This document shows, in pieces, positions 49,375 to 60,172 of a stretch of 64,000 nt of DNA. The stretch spans positions 1,299,260 to 1,363,259 of the forward strand of contig NC_044929.1 of NCBI RefSeq assembly GCF_003576645.1, given 5' to 3'. A model generated the notes under the pieces. The model saw only the letters and a list, made by a program, of their open reading frames with translations, searched no databases and had not been told where the DNA came from. The first letter of the stretch is position 1. Every line of letters begins with the position of its first letter. A program made the position numbers and the translations under genes. Origin of the DNA: Ipomoea triloba (Eukaryota > Streptophyta > Magnoliopsida > Solanales > Convolvulaceae).

Positions 49375-51654
49375 TTAACATAGTTAATGTTGGTGTAAAA
49401 TAATTGTTAAGTAACATTTTAATTTTATATTCTTGTTATTTAATTAGACTAGCTAGATATGACATAAAAAATAACGGCATGGCATACAATATGATTAAGC
49501 AAAAGTTGTCTAATTTGAAAATAAGTTTAAAAGCTTCATAATTTTGGAAAAGAATTCCCAAATGAATAGACAACCTATTGAAAAATTAGTATGATTTTTC
49601 TTATTTTTGAAAGTAATTTTATTTTTATTAAAATGATCAATTTTATAATTTTTAATTAATATTTTGATAATTTAAAATAAAAATTATTGAGTATATATAA
49701 TTGTTATTCACAATACACACAACGTTGGCATGCCGACTAAACAAGTAAGCTGCATAAAAATGTGCAAAAAGTCATATTTTAAAACAGGTTACACGCAATC
49801 TTTAATTAAATTTTACAAGTTTCATATACATAGATTAATATATTACAAGTTGCATAGTTCAATTTGTCTCCCTCCAATAAACAAATTTGAATCTCAAGAG
49901 TGGAATACAAAGATATATATATAGAACAACGATCAATATAGAACAACAGTCAATATAGAAACAAACAATTTAGCAAAAGCTTTCAATACGAATTTTTCAT
50001 ATAGTGGAGGAGTAAATCATGATGACTCAATGCGTCATTAGGTGAGAGGACCAGTGCCCAGTGCAGTGATGCCCACAAGGAGCTCACTACATTTGGTGTA
50101 ATTCTCACACAGTGTATGTCAAGACTCAATCCCGTATCCTTCTCACAATCTACCAATCAAGAACCAATTGAGATGACTGTACTCGTCATTTTCGTGTAAT
50201 TATTCATATATGCTAAATCTAATTTTAAGCTGCACAAAATCTCTTAAAATCTTTTTGACTATTTAGTTAAAATTTTGAACAAATTTTACTATCCCCGATT
50301 TATACTTTAATTAAAACGCGACCATCACTTTTTAATTTGTATAAAAATGATACTGTAAAAAAAACAAAACGTATAAATATTTTTACTGTTTAATTTATTT
50401 TAAAGTGGTAGACGGCATTTGTTGTAATTTGGTAGAAAAATAACATTTATTTTATCGATAAAATGAGAATATACTCCCTAATATCTTGTTGCGTATGTGA
50501 ATATATATTTATTTATTTCTGAAAATGCCAATTGTATTGTTTGGAGTAAAAGAAATAAATAAATAAGAAAAGGCATGCAGACTAGGATCCATAAGGTTGG
50601 GGATTTTTTTAAAACAAGTGATCGTACTATCGTAGTATCATATCACTTGAGAAAGATAGAGGATAGTACATTAGTACTAAAACAAGAGAATATTAAAAAA
50701 ACCATTGTGGTCAATAAATAAATTAGAAAAAATTGACACTTTTTGAGTTTTGATCCCTAAGTTATTGTGATAATTTAATTTTTTACCTTTAATTATAGAT
50801 ACATCAGAAATTTTTCCCTCAATTATCTCGAAGTGATTAATTTGACCAAAACTCTATCATAGTTATTAAATATTAATAAAGCAGTCTATAATCTTAAATT
50901 TTCTAAGGATTTTTTTTTAAATTTTAAATTACATTATTAGTTTACTTTCCCTCCCTACATTTAAATAAACTTTCATATCCATTTAATTGAAGCCTTAAAA
51001 TTACATAAAAGTTCTTTAAATTTTAGGGTTATAGATTGCTCCATCAATATGTATACTTTTATTTTGGGTTGTGTCACACTCTTTTGAAGTGAGGCCGGGT
51101 TTCTTCCAACGGCAATGTTTCCAATCGTATTTGAATTTTTGTTAGATATAGTAAAAATTACTTGTACCTTGAATTATTGGTAGACTAATTCTAACTATTA
51201 CAAATAACTGCGTTAATCCTTTTATAATATCATAACTTAAAAATTATAAAAATATTCTAATTATTCTTTTCAATCAAATATAGCTTAAATAAAGTAATAT
51301 TCATCACCTTATCTTTTGAATCATGAAAAAAAAATAGATCAAAGCAATCAGCGTTACAGAAATTACGACTACATCACTCCAATGATGTGATCAAGTTACA
51401 AGGATTGGACTTGTGCCATCATAACTCAAGAACCAATTACCACATCTTCTTGAGTATATGATTCATATTTGATTAATAAGTAGATTTTTTAAAAAAGTTG
51501 GGTGGGATTGATCAATTCATAACAGTAAATAGAAAAATATTTCCGCGTAAGTGATGACGAATTTTAGTAAAATATTTTAATTTGTACGGAGTATAACTTT
51601 CATTTTTTTTGCGTGACATTAGAAATCTCAATATTATTCGAGAGTACACACTAA

Positions 51655-51955
51655 GGGTGTGTTTGGTTGGTGGGTTTAGGCATAAGGAATGAGTATGAAA
51701 GTGATTGTTTGTGTTTGGTTGATAGGTTTTGTGAATGCTACTATGGGTTTGGAATACCCCATTAATGACAAAACCCATACCCTTATTAAATAAGGGTTTC
51801 ATCTCCCTTCCTCCTTTTTTCCTCAACTATTAATAATCATTCTCATTTCACCCAATTACCAAACATGTTAAACACTTTCACCAAAACCCATTACCATTAC
51901 CAAGTATTTGATACCCATTCCGATTCCGATTCCCATGTGCGAACCAAATGCACCC
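51655..51955 (+). mobile_element. Tourist-like (PIF/Harbinger) MITE, copy A
   Basis: 301 bp starting gggtgtgtttggttggtggg and ending gaaccaaatgcaccc, flanked on both sides by TAA (51652-51654 and 51956-51958), the 3-bp target of PIF/Harbinger elements. Non-coding. It shares its right TAA with the next element. Confidence 0.85.
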
Positions 51956-51958
51956 TAA

Positions 51959-52260
51959 GTGTGTGTTTGGTTCGCGCATGAGAATCGAAATCAAAATGTG
52001 TATCAAATACTTGGTAATAGTAATGAGTTTTGATGAAAATATTTTGCATGTTTGGCAGTAGGGTGGAATGAAAATGATTATTAATAATTGGGGAAGCGGA
52101 GGAGGAAGAGAAATGAAACCATTATTTTATTAAGGAATGAATTTTACAATTAATGGGATATTCAAAACTCATAGTAGTGTTCTAAAAACCTGTCAACCAA
52201 ACAATAATAATGACTTTGATACTCGTTCCTAATAGATAAACCTATCAATCAAACACACCC
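51959..52260 (-). mobile_element. Tourist-like MITE, copy B, inverted relative to copy A
   Basis: 302 bp. Its reverse complement follows copy A from end to end (for example 'ggtttcat.tc.cttcctcc', 'ctattaataatcatt', 'ccaagtatttgatac') at roughly 80 percent identity. The right flank is TAA (52261-52263). The two copies are tail to tail across a single shared TAA. Confidence 0.85.
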
Positions 52261-52336
52261 TAAGTAAATTTCATTATTGTGTATTAACTCCTCAATTATA
52301 CAAGATAATATAAATAAACGTTTTTTTATTAATATA

Positions 52337-52605
52337 TGATTCATATTTTATTAATAAGTAGATTTAAAAAAAAAAGTTAGGTGGGATTGATCAATTTATA
52401 ACCGTAAATTAAAAAGTATCGCGGCATAAATTATGACAAATTTTAGTAAAATATTTAAATTTTTATAACTTTATCCTATTAATTAAAACCGTAGCTAGTT
52501 TTTTTTTTCTTTTTTTTTTTTGCGTGACATGAAAAATTTTAATCACTATTTGAGGGTACACACTGAATAAATTTCATTATTGTGTATTAACTCTCAATCA
52601 TACGT
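52337..52605. repeat. Paralogous segment with empty MITE site
   Basis: Repeats the sequence that surrounds the two MITEs: 'tgattcatatt.tattaataagtagatt', 'gtgggattgatcaatt', 'ttttagtaaaatattt', 'tgcgtgacat' and 'gtacacact' occur in the same order at 51467-51651. It then runs straight into 'aataaatttcattattgtgtattaactc', which in the other copy lies after the MITEs (52264 onward). It therefore shows the pre-insertion state. Confidence 0.75.
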
Positions 52606-52832
52606 TTTTGACACAAAAAAAAAAATTGTGTATTATTGGCATGTCTCCACTGCATTTTGAACTTCCGACCTCGGATTTTGGAGAGTTACAATTATGCCAC
52701 TCGACTAAAAATTGTTTGGCAACTAAATATATTCAAATTTGAAGCATTAAACAGTGTTTAAACTTTAAACATTAAGTTTCAATATTTATTCCACTAGACT
52801 AGACTTAAAACTAGGAAGTACTAATAAGAAGG

Positions 52833-52840
52833 TATAAAAA
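52833..52840 (+). promoter_or_regulatory. Candidate TATA box of the LBD gene
   Basis: 'tataaaaa' 241-248 nt upstream of the start codon, followed by a CT-rich leader. If used, transcription would start near 52863. Confidence 0.45.
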
Positions 52841-52874
52841 TGGTATCTTGTAAGGACCAAAATCCTCTTATCAA

Positions 52875-53084
52875 ATGACCTCATCATCCCCCACCACCAC
52901 CAAACACCGGAGAGGGGTGGTGTGTGTGGTGCTCTGTGGGGGCACTCACTCTCTCTCTCTCTTCTCTCTTTCTCTCTCTCTCTTCACACATATATACACA
53001 CCTCTCCCCCCTCTCTCCCTACGCACACTTTTACCTTCACTTCTCTCTCTCTCATTCTCTCTCTCTCTCTCTGAAACAACATGA
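52875..53084 (+). other. Possible 69-codon upstream ORF ending in ATGA overlap
   Basis: An ATG at 52875 opens a frame through the CT-rich leader (hence many Ser and Leu codons) that ends with TGA at 53082-53084, overlapping the LBD start ATG (53081-53083) as ATGA. Whether it is in the transcript depends on the true start site. Confidence 0.35.
52945..53072. repeat. CT-rich microsatellite in LBD leader
   Basis: Runs of (CT)n interrupted by short AC/AT stretches just upstream of the coding start. Pyrimidine-rich 5' leaders are common in plant genes; this one is the cause of several spurious open frames on both strands. Confidence 0.85.
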
Positions 53085-54159
53085 GAATGAGCTGCAATGG
53101 CTGCCGAGTCCTCCGCAAAGGCTGCAGCGAGAACTGCACCCTCAGACCTTGCCTCCATTGGATCAAATCCCCTGAATCCCAAGCCAACGCCACCGTCTTC
53201 CTCGCCAAATTCTACGGCCGCGCCGGCCTCATCAACCTCATCAATGCCGGCCCCGATCACCTCCGCCCCGGTCCGTTTATATATACTTACATCCATGCAC
53301 ACCTATACATACATCCCCTCTCTCCTCTTCTCTTCACAATTCTTTTCTTTCCATATATATATATATATATATTCAGTCTAACCTATCAGTAGTATCTGTT
53401 CAACTGTAATCTTATTCCTGATCGGAATAAGATTCTGATCGGGATAAGATTTGAACCTGAAACCTGTCTTATTCTGGTTTGGATGAGATTCGAACCTGAA
53501 ACTTTTTTTTTTTTGTGGTATTTGCAGCGATTTTTAGGTCTTTGTTGTACGAGGCATGTGGGAGGATAATTAACCCGATTTACGGTTCGGTGGGGCTGAT
53601 GTGGGCCGGGAACTGGGACCGGTGTCAAGAGGCGGTGGAGGCGGTTCTGAGGGGATCGGAGATCATGCAAGTGAATATCGAGGACGGCGGCGGCGGTTCC
53701 GGCGCCGAGTCGCATCCGATAATGCCGTTCAAGGGCTGCGACATACGTCACCTCTCCAAGGAATCTTCCGGCGGGGTCCACCGCATCCGGTCCAGGAACC
53801 GGTTCAAGCGGACCGGCACCGCGCACGACAAGGCGGTCGACCACCTCCAGTCGCTGGCGGAGTTCATGGAGGAGGACGAGGAGGCGCCGGCGAAATTCAG
53901 CATCACCGGCTGGGCCGGCGGCGGCGGATGCGAGACGGCGGAGAGTGTCGGGTTGGAACGTGCCCCCAGCCACGGCTCATCCTCACTTGAAACGGTCGAA
54001 CCGGCTCTTGTGAACCGGGACAACCCGGTTTCCGCCTCGATGCGAACCGCGGACCGCGGTTCGGATGATGAGCTTCTCCTGGACCTGACGCTAGGGTTTA
54101 ATTCGGTGGAGCGCCCCCACGTCTCCACGGTGGATAAGCATTCTGTGGGTGACGTGTAA
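53081..54159 (+). CDS. LBD41: Class II LOB-domain transcription factor, LBD41-like, 273 aa
   Basis: Two exons, 53081-53270 and 53528-54159, joined in phase 1 (g|cg, Ala64); the intron holds an AT microsatellite. The protein has a complete LOB domain at about residues 4-105: zinc-finger-like C5-x2-C8-x6-C15-x3-C19, the GAS block [20 protein letters not shown] (44-63) and then [18 protein letters not shown] (67-86). The [15 protein letters not shown] start and [16 protein letters not shown] are those of class II proteins, closest in memory to Arabidopsis LBD41 rather than LBD37-39. The C-terminal part is variable and acidic/Gly-rich, ending near LDLTL (248-252), which fits an EAR repression motif. 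Family members are nuclear DNA-binding repressors; LBD41 is known as a low-oxygen-induced gene in Arabidopsis, and inducibility here is inference. GC content is much higher than in the flanks. Antisense frames over exon 2 are shadows. The exact orthologue within LBD40-42 is unproven. Confidence 0.92.
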
Positions 54160-54642
54160 GAAACGGAAACGAGAATCCGTTACGGAGGCTTCTGTTTTGG
54201 GGGGGTTTTTCAACTTGAGCATCTTCAATTTTTTTCTGTTCTTAATATTTCTTCATGTTCTTTTAGGAAATCCCTAGGTTTTTAAAGTACATGTAATGTT
54301 TCTATAGTTATATATATATATAGTGAGAGAAACAGAGATTGTCAATTGTCATCCATATTATAAATGTTTTCGTATTTAATTTGCACTTCCAAATTGTTGT
54401 GGCTTTTTTTTTTTTTCCTTTTGTTACTATAACCCTTCATAAACAAGAAGGAAAATAAGATGTCCACATTACCAGCTTAGTTGGTCACAAGGGTGGCCAC
54501 AAGGGTGAAGTTTGGGGTGAAGTTTGGGGTGAAGTGGGCTTGTACGCAATAAGCAAATATCTGACATCTGTAGTCAACTGAGTTCCAATGTTTTGTCGAG
54601 CCGGGACGGTTTAAATATTTGTAGGGCCGCGGCGTGGGGTTT
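54160..54642. other. LBD 3' flank, non-coding
   Basis: Probable 3' untranslated region, then AT-rich sequence. At about 54478-54545 there is a tRNA-like 'accagcttagttggtcacaagg' with three short direct repeats of 'ggtgaagtttgg'. Confidence 0.5.
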
Positions 54643-55046
54643 AAATATTTGCAGATTTTTAATACTTAATTAAAGAAAATCTGTAAATATTTGCAGATTT
54701 TTAATACTTAATTAAAGAAAATCTGTTGGTAAATTAAATAGTTGGAGATTTAATTAAAGAAAATCTGTTGGTAAATTAAATAGTTGGAGATTTTAACATT
54801 TTATTAAGAAAAATATGTTTATAAATTAAATACTTATGAATTTCAAATATTTGCAGATTTTTAATACTTAATTAAAGAAAATCTGTAAATATTTGCAGAT
54901 TTTTAATACTTAATTAAAGAAAATCTGTTGGTAAATTAAATAGTTGGAGATTTAATTAAAGAAAATCTGTTGGTAAATTAAATAGTTGGAGATTTTAACA
55001 TTTTATTAAGAAAAATATGTTTATAAATTAAATACTTATGAATTTC
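54643..55046. repeat. Perfect 202-bp tandem duplication
   Basis: 54643-54844 and 54845-55046 are identical as read. Each unit contains smaller repeats of 'gcagatttttaatacttaattaaagaaaatctg' and 'ttggtaaattaaatagttggagatt', so the array is hierarchical. The identity means a very recent event or an assembly duplication. Confidence 0.9.
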
Positions 55047-56039
55047 AATAATTTACTTATAGATTTTTTATGAACAAATTTGATTTTTCTTAATTGTAGA
55101 TCCATATATGTTACAAATTAACCTAATTTAAAACCTAAGTTTTATACATGTTACAAATTAACCTCGAATAATTTGAAATCATCAAACTCGATGTTATGTG
55201 AGAGATCAAATTCGACTAATTTGAAATTAAGTGGTTATATATTATAGTTTTAAAATTTAAATTTAGGGGTGTGGGGAATGGGAGATTCTCTTAAAATATA
55301 TTAATAGCATGTTGGGTATAAAAGAAGCAAAAAAAATGTACATATATATCTTCTCAATCTTTTCAAGTAGATTGGATCCAAAAGAATGGGTTGTTTTGAA
55401 TATAATTCCACTGAAAAATGCAAGAAAGATTGAAAACAGTACACATTGAAATTTGAAATGGTGGAATGACAAAAAAATGATTAAAATTTTGCAAAATATG
55501 TATGTGTTTGGAGGAATGGTGCAGTGCGCAGATCAGAGGGAAAGGGATGGATCCAAAGGGGATTGGTTCGGCAGATGAGAGAGCAAAAACACTTTTGACT
55601 GTGTGAGAGAGCACGTGGGAAGGCATGCAGAAGGGGAGGGGTGGTGGGTGGGGAAAGGTTGTGTTGTGGTTTCAAGACACCTGCTGTTCATGCAAGGGCT
55701 CATGGACCTTGCTTCTTTTTCCCAACTTTCACCCTATCTATGCCTGTCTTCTTCTTATATTATAGGGTTAACACATTTATACATACATACATATACATAC
55801 ATGAGATGGGATGATAAGAGAGAGACACCATGGAGAGAGGAGGGAATGAATATAATCTTGGGGGCAATTTCGTAATTTCTCAAATCACGGAATAACAATT
55901 TACATACTGAATGTTCACAATTTACCCAATTTATATACTGGATCCGTACCATGTGGATCTAACATTTTTTTTTTGATACATTAGATTTTCTAACTTACGT
56001 CATGCTAATTCTAAGTCCACGTCATGCTAATTCTAAGTC

Positions 56040-56216
56040 CTTGATCGGTTGCGTGCGCACAAGGGGTCTTCTGTCTTCATCACCTCTGATCGGTCAAGGT
56101 CTCCCAATGACCCCTAGATTCCTAGTGAGCTTCGAACCCACACTCGCGTCGCCAGATCAAGGCTTTGGAGTGATCTATTGAACCAACTGAGGTAGCTTCG
56201 CCAGCCTCGCGGGGCA
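56040..56216 (-). mobile_element. tRNA-like SINE, minus strand
   Basis: Plus strand ends 'gaaccaactgaggtagctt', the reverse of a box A-like 'aagctacctcagttggttc', and contains 'gagcttcgaacccacac', the reverse of a box B-like 'gtgtgggttcgaagctc'. The rest is GC-richer than its flanks. Confidence 0.6.
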
Positions 56217-56616
56217 TGTGGATTTAATTTAAATCTAAAAATTTAACCTATATATAGGTCGAGTTTGAATTTTAAATTATGTACTCTTCGTTTTATTTTA
56301 TGTGTTTAGTTTGGTTAATGAGAGTTTACTCACGTTATTTACAATTTTATTTTTTTAATAAAATTTAATTTAGTATTAGTGTATAGAAATTATATATTTA
56401 AAAACTAAATAAAAAGTATCATTAAACACAATTTTTGATTAAATTATAACAAGATGTTAAAGAAAATGACCAAGAAAGGAAAATGTATTTTGATTAATAA
56501 ATAGCAAATATAACTGATAAAATCATATATAAGGAGCATTATAATTGAAGAATTATATAGTGTGCTTTCGTTAATTTAACATAATTTGGTATATAGGGTT
56601 ATTTAAAATGGATTTT

Positions 56617-56630
56617 GAACACACACACAC

Positions 56631-56672
<42 letters not shown>
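56617..56672. repeat. Compound (CA)n(CATA)n(TA)n microsatellite
   Basis: Short CA run, then cata repeats, then about 14 TA units. Confidence 0.85.
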
Positions 56673-56676
<4 letters not shown>

Positions 56677-56691
56677 TTCATTTATTAGTAC

Positions 56692-56858
56692 TAGCTACTG
56701 ACTCCGTCACAATATAGTATATGTTCATATCAAATTTTTTAAGCTACTGAAGCATAAAAGAGTCTATATCGATCCCACTAAATTAAAGCTCGAACTCATG
56801 ACTTCCAATTTGAGAAAATCATTTTATGTTCTTAAAAATCTAGACCACAAAGTCATTA
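56692..56858 (-). mobile_element. tRNA-derived SINE, family 1
   Basis: Plus-strand order 'ctgactccgtcacaat', 'ctactgaagcataaaagagtc', 'aaagctcgaactcatgac', 'ctagaccacaaagtcatt' is the full family 1 sequence in reverse, from tail to box A. Confidence 0.65.
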
Positions 56859-57072
56859 ACAATTACTAGTTGTTAATAATCTACTATTATAACATTATTT
56901 CATTTATCCATTTAGTCTTTTGTAAGTCATTCCATTATCCAAGTCAATGGTATGGTCAAATTTTGAACTTCATTTTTCCACTCCCAATGCAAGACTGAAC
57001 GAAAGAAGTTAACTTCAATTCATTTTCAAATCTCTAATTCCAACTTTTTGCTTAAATAAATAGGACCGAGTT

Positions 57073-57200
57073 TGGCCAAAAAGGCCTTGTGGTCAAGCGG
57101 CATGAAGTGATTTTCCCAAGTGGGAGGTCATGGGTTCAAGCTTCAGTGGGGACAATGTTGACTTTGTTGGCTTTAGTACGTTGAGAAAGTATATGAAAAA
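57073..57200 (+). mobile_element. tRNA-derived SINE, family 1, full length
   Basis: Box A-like 'cttgtggtcaagcggca', box B-like 'catgggttcaagctt', body 'gttgactttgttggctttag' and tail 'ttgagaaagtatatgaaaaa'. One of the best-preserved heads in the window. Confidence 0.7.
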
Positions 57201-57820
57201 TAGGACCGAGTTTGAGCTTTCTTCCGGCCTTTTGCATCTTTAAAAAATATTGGAAATTAGGCATTAGAAATTAAGGTTAATTAAAGTTTTCAATTTAGCA
57301 TTTCGTTGGAAGTAACAAACGAAATTAAAATTTTAACCTCACTATTGACATACAAAAAAAAAATTCCCAAAGAAAAACTAAATTTGTACTCTCTCAATAG
57401 TCAAGTATAAAAATGGATTGATTTAAAATAGTAAACTAAAATTAAAAAATTCTAACAAATCATAATAGTCGTGGGATAAAAAGATAAATTAATTGATTAA
57501 TTAGTGTATTATCTAAACAATGTTTTCAAATAGTTTTTTTTTTTTTTTTAATTAAGATGACATGGATGTGTCACAAGAAAAATCAAATCTATATTTAGAA
57601 AAGTGGTATGTAAAAAAAAAATAAAAAAATAGAGCGAGCTTGTGAGCATTTTGCATACTAGTAGCACCCAACAGGCACGTACATTGCACGCCGCACTCGC
57701 TAGGCACATTAGGGCGGTTGCCAACTCTTTTTCTTTCTTTCTTTATTTCTTTTTCATTTCTTCTTTTTTCCTCCTTCATCTCTTTCCCTATTTGAGCTCC
57801 AAAAAATAGTAAAAACTCAT

Positions 57821-58150
57821 ATGTCGTCGACCATTTAAGTTTCGTGTCTAAGTCACACTTCACCACATGACAAAATCCATTATCCCGGCCACTTAACATT
57901 ATTAAAAGTCTCTTATTCCACTCAAGAATATTCTTATATGCTTCAAGAGTTCAAGCAAATTGATAAATAGGGCCATAGGGCATGGCATCTACCATCAACT
58001 ATTTAAATTCCATGCATATTTCACCACCAGCTAACAAAATCGCTTATCCACTCAACAACATCCTTAAAAGTCCCAAGTAATTGATAATAAGGCCCCAAGG
58101 CAAGGCCCCAAGGCAATATCTGTCGTCATCCATTTAAGTTATGCGTTTGA
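57821..58150. repeat. Diverged tandem repeat, about 3 units
   Basis: The phrase 'at.t.ccatc.a.ccatttaa.tt' starts units at 57821, about 57987 and about 58118, each followed by 'tcac...ca.cacatg.caaaa.cc' and, near its end, 'ggcc..a.ggcaa'. Units are 130-165 bp and well diverged. Confidence 0.6.
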
Positions 58151-58920
58151 GTGACACTGCACAACCACATGGCAAAACCCCTTTTCTCATGCAAGTTCCA
58201 ACCCCTTTAAAACTGTCCAAGTCTCGACTTCTTTAAAACGATGTGCTCTGATATTGAGTGTAAAAGCCACAATATAATCCAATTACCAACTGAATCACAC
58301 ATTAAATCCCACTAACTCTCTTTCTCCATTCCCTTTTGAAAAGCATTCGTGTTTAAATTAATCTATTCGTGATCTAAAGCGCTCCACTTGAGAAATTGAT
58401 TCTTAAAATGCATTGAACGTAACCTATCCTCAATTTCGATATTATATTTTTTTTTTGAAACCAATTTCGATATTATATGGTTATATGTTAATTGCATAAA
58501 ATAATATTTGATTGAATTGTCTAGACAATTATTTCATAAAAAAAAATCCTTGAAGACAAAATAAATTGCTCATTCTGTCTCACTTTATGTATCCTACTCG
58601 CATAATAAAGTTTGACTAAAATTATTTATAGTTTAATTTTTTTATAACATTTAAGTTAGTGTTAGTGCATAAAATTTATATATTTAGAAATTTAAAAAAA
58701 AAATACTATAAACAAAAGGTTGGATTTACAAATTATTTAAAAATTTTACAAAATAACTAAAGAAAGAAGAGGTGGGTTGGCCAATGAATAATAAAAATGA
58801 CAAATAAAATAAGATAGATGAAGTATAATATAAATAATTTACCTTAAAGAACAAATTAAATGCAATTAATAGTAAAAAATTACGAATCAACTAATTATGT
58901 AGGTATTGTCTAGTAATATT

Positions 58921-59069
58921 TTTTTGAGTACTATTGACTCTATTACATTGTAGTATCTGTTCATCTATACTTTCTAAATCTGTTTAAATACAAAGGGTCA
59001 ATACCGTCTCCACATATGAGCCTCGATCTCATGACGTCCTATATGGGAGCTGTCAATACAAATTATGTA
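58921..59069 (-). mobile_element. Family 1 SINE between 70-bp direct repeats
   Basis: Plus-strand order 'gagtactattgactctatta', 'ctttctaaatctgtttaaat', 'gagcctcgatctcatgac' marks a reversed family 1 SINE. It is flanked by near-identical 70-bp direct repeats (58851-58920 and 59070-59139, about 68 of 70 matching), far longer than a normal SINE target duplication. Confidence 0.7.
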
Positions 59070-60029
59070 ACAAATTAAATGCAATTAATAGTAATAAATT
59101 ACAAATCAACTAATTATGTAGGTATTGTCTAGTAATATTTTAATTGCATAAAAATAATATTTAAATAATTAATAAAGGCCAATAATTATAAATGATTAGA
59201 TATGGATAACTATTAAAAAAATTATCAGTAAATGATACAAAAAAAAAATTTCGTATTATCTACACCGCTACACAATTATGAAAAAAAAAAAACTATATAT
59301 GGAACTAAAATAATAAATTATAATTATAATTAATATAAATAATTTACAATAAATGAAAATTAAAATGGATCAAATAGTTTATTCTGATTTTGTAGATATT
59401 ATCTAACTATTTTTCAATTGCATAAAAGTAATATTTAAATGCTTTCAAAAAAAAAAAGTAATATTTAAATAACTAATACAGGTGTTTTTTTTTTTTTGAA
59501 CTAATACAGGTTAACAATTACAAATTTTTATATATGGGTAATAACTGAAAAGAATAGTAAGTAATAATAAGAATAATATATGTTTATCTAAATAAGTGTA
59601 TAAAAGACTCATATGGCAAATCAATATAATTTTAGTGTTTGCATGATCACAAATTATGTTACTCGTATATAACTAGGACTAGGAATACCATATTTGGTCC
59701 TCCAAAAAATAAAAGAAATATTTGTTACCTCATCTAATATAAATATTAATGCATTTACTTCAAATTTTTTTTTTATATTTCTTTAATTTTTATTTCACTA
59801 TTTTTCATTTTTATTTTCTATTTCAAATTTAAAATAAGTTTTTCCACGCCCATTTAAAAAAATTCACTTTTTTCTTGAAAAAAAAAATTCTCCAATTAAT
59901 AAACACACCAACTTCAACTCATTTGAGTAGTTTTTTAAACCCGCAAGCATGTGTTTTCATCAAATCATATTTTGAAGTATAATGTATAAATTTACTTGCA
60001 ATGATATATAAAAAAATATACATATAATT

Positions 60030-60172
60030 GGCACCTTTGTGACTCTCCTTGTGGGAGGGTCATAGGATCGAACTCCGGTAGTGGGGTATTTGACTTTTTG
60101 GACTACAACTGATTGAGAAAGTATATTGAACAAATACTACACTGTAATGGATCGGAGTCGATTGTACTAAAC
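60030..60172 (+). mobile_element. tRNA-derived SINE, family 1, diverged
   Basis: Box B-like 'ataggatcgaactccgg', body 'tttgactttttggactacaa' and tail 'ttgagaaagtatattgaacaaatactacac' in family order. Confidence 0.6.

Larger units (their letters stand above)
44522..51651. other. Intergenic, no gene seen
   Basis: Mostly AT-rich. 45060-45240 is a GC-richer repeat-like patch; 47190-47280 a tRNA-like SINE; 47560-47770 a GC-rich patch I cannot explain; 47900-48080 another copy of the dispersed repeat seen at 11780-11890. (ATT)n lies at 48696-48740 and a CAA/GTT hairpin at 49301-49372. 50000-50180 is a minus-strand family 2 SINE body. Open frames lack family resemblance. Confidence 0.5.
55047..57820. 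other. Intergenic with SINEs; no recognised gene
   Basis: 55500-55760 is noticeably less AT-rich (G-rich on the plus strand) with several overlapping open frames on both strands, none recognised; it might be an unrecognised exon or non-coding transcript. The rest is AT-rich with SINE copies listed separately. The minus-strand frame 57552-57899 has no domain I recognise. Confidence 0.45.

Noticed and set aside
53515..53527. An independent gene starting upstream of LBD exon 2
   Set aside because: The upstream part of this frame is intron sequence ending in the acceptor ag at 53526-53527; the LOB domain begins in exon 1.
53386..54128. Long antisense and alternative-frame ORFs over LBD exon 2
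   Set aside because: High GC removes stops from the other frames. The plus frame alone continues the LOB domain across a proper GT/AG intron.
55590..55760. Possible microRNA precursor
   Set aside because: Checked by eye against the conserved plant miRNAs I know (156, 159/319, 160, 164-172, 390-399, 408, 482); no mature sequence and no convincing stem found.
57552..57899. 115-aa minus-strand frame
   Set aside because: Lys/Glu-rich stretch comes from a CT-rich tract; no domain and no splice or promoter context.
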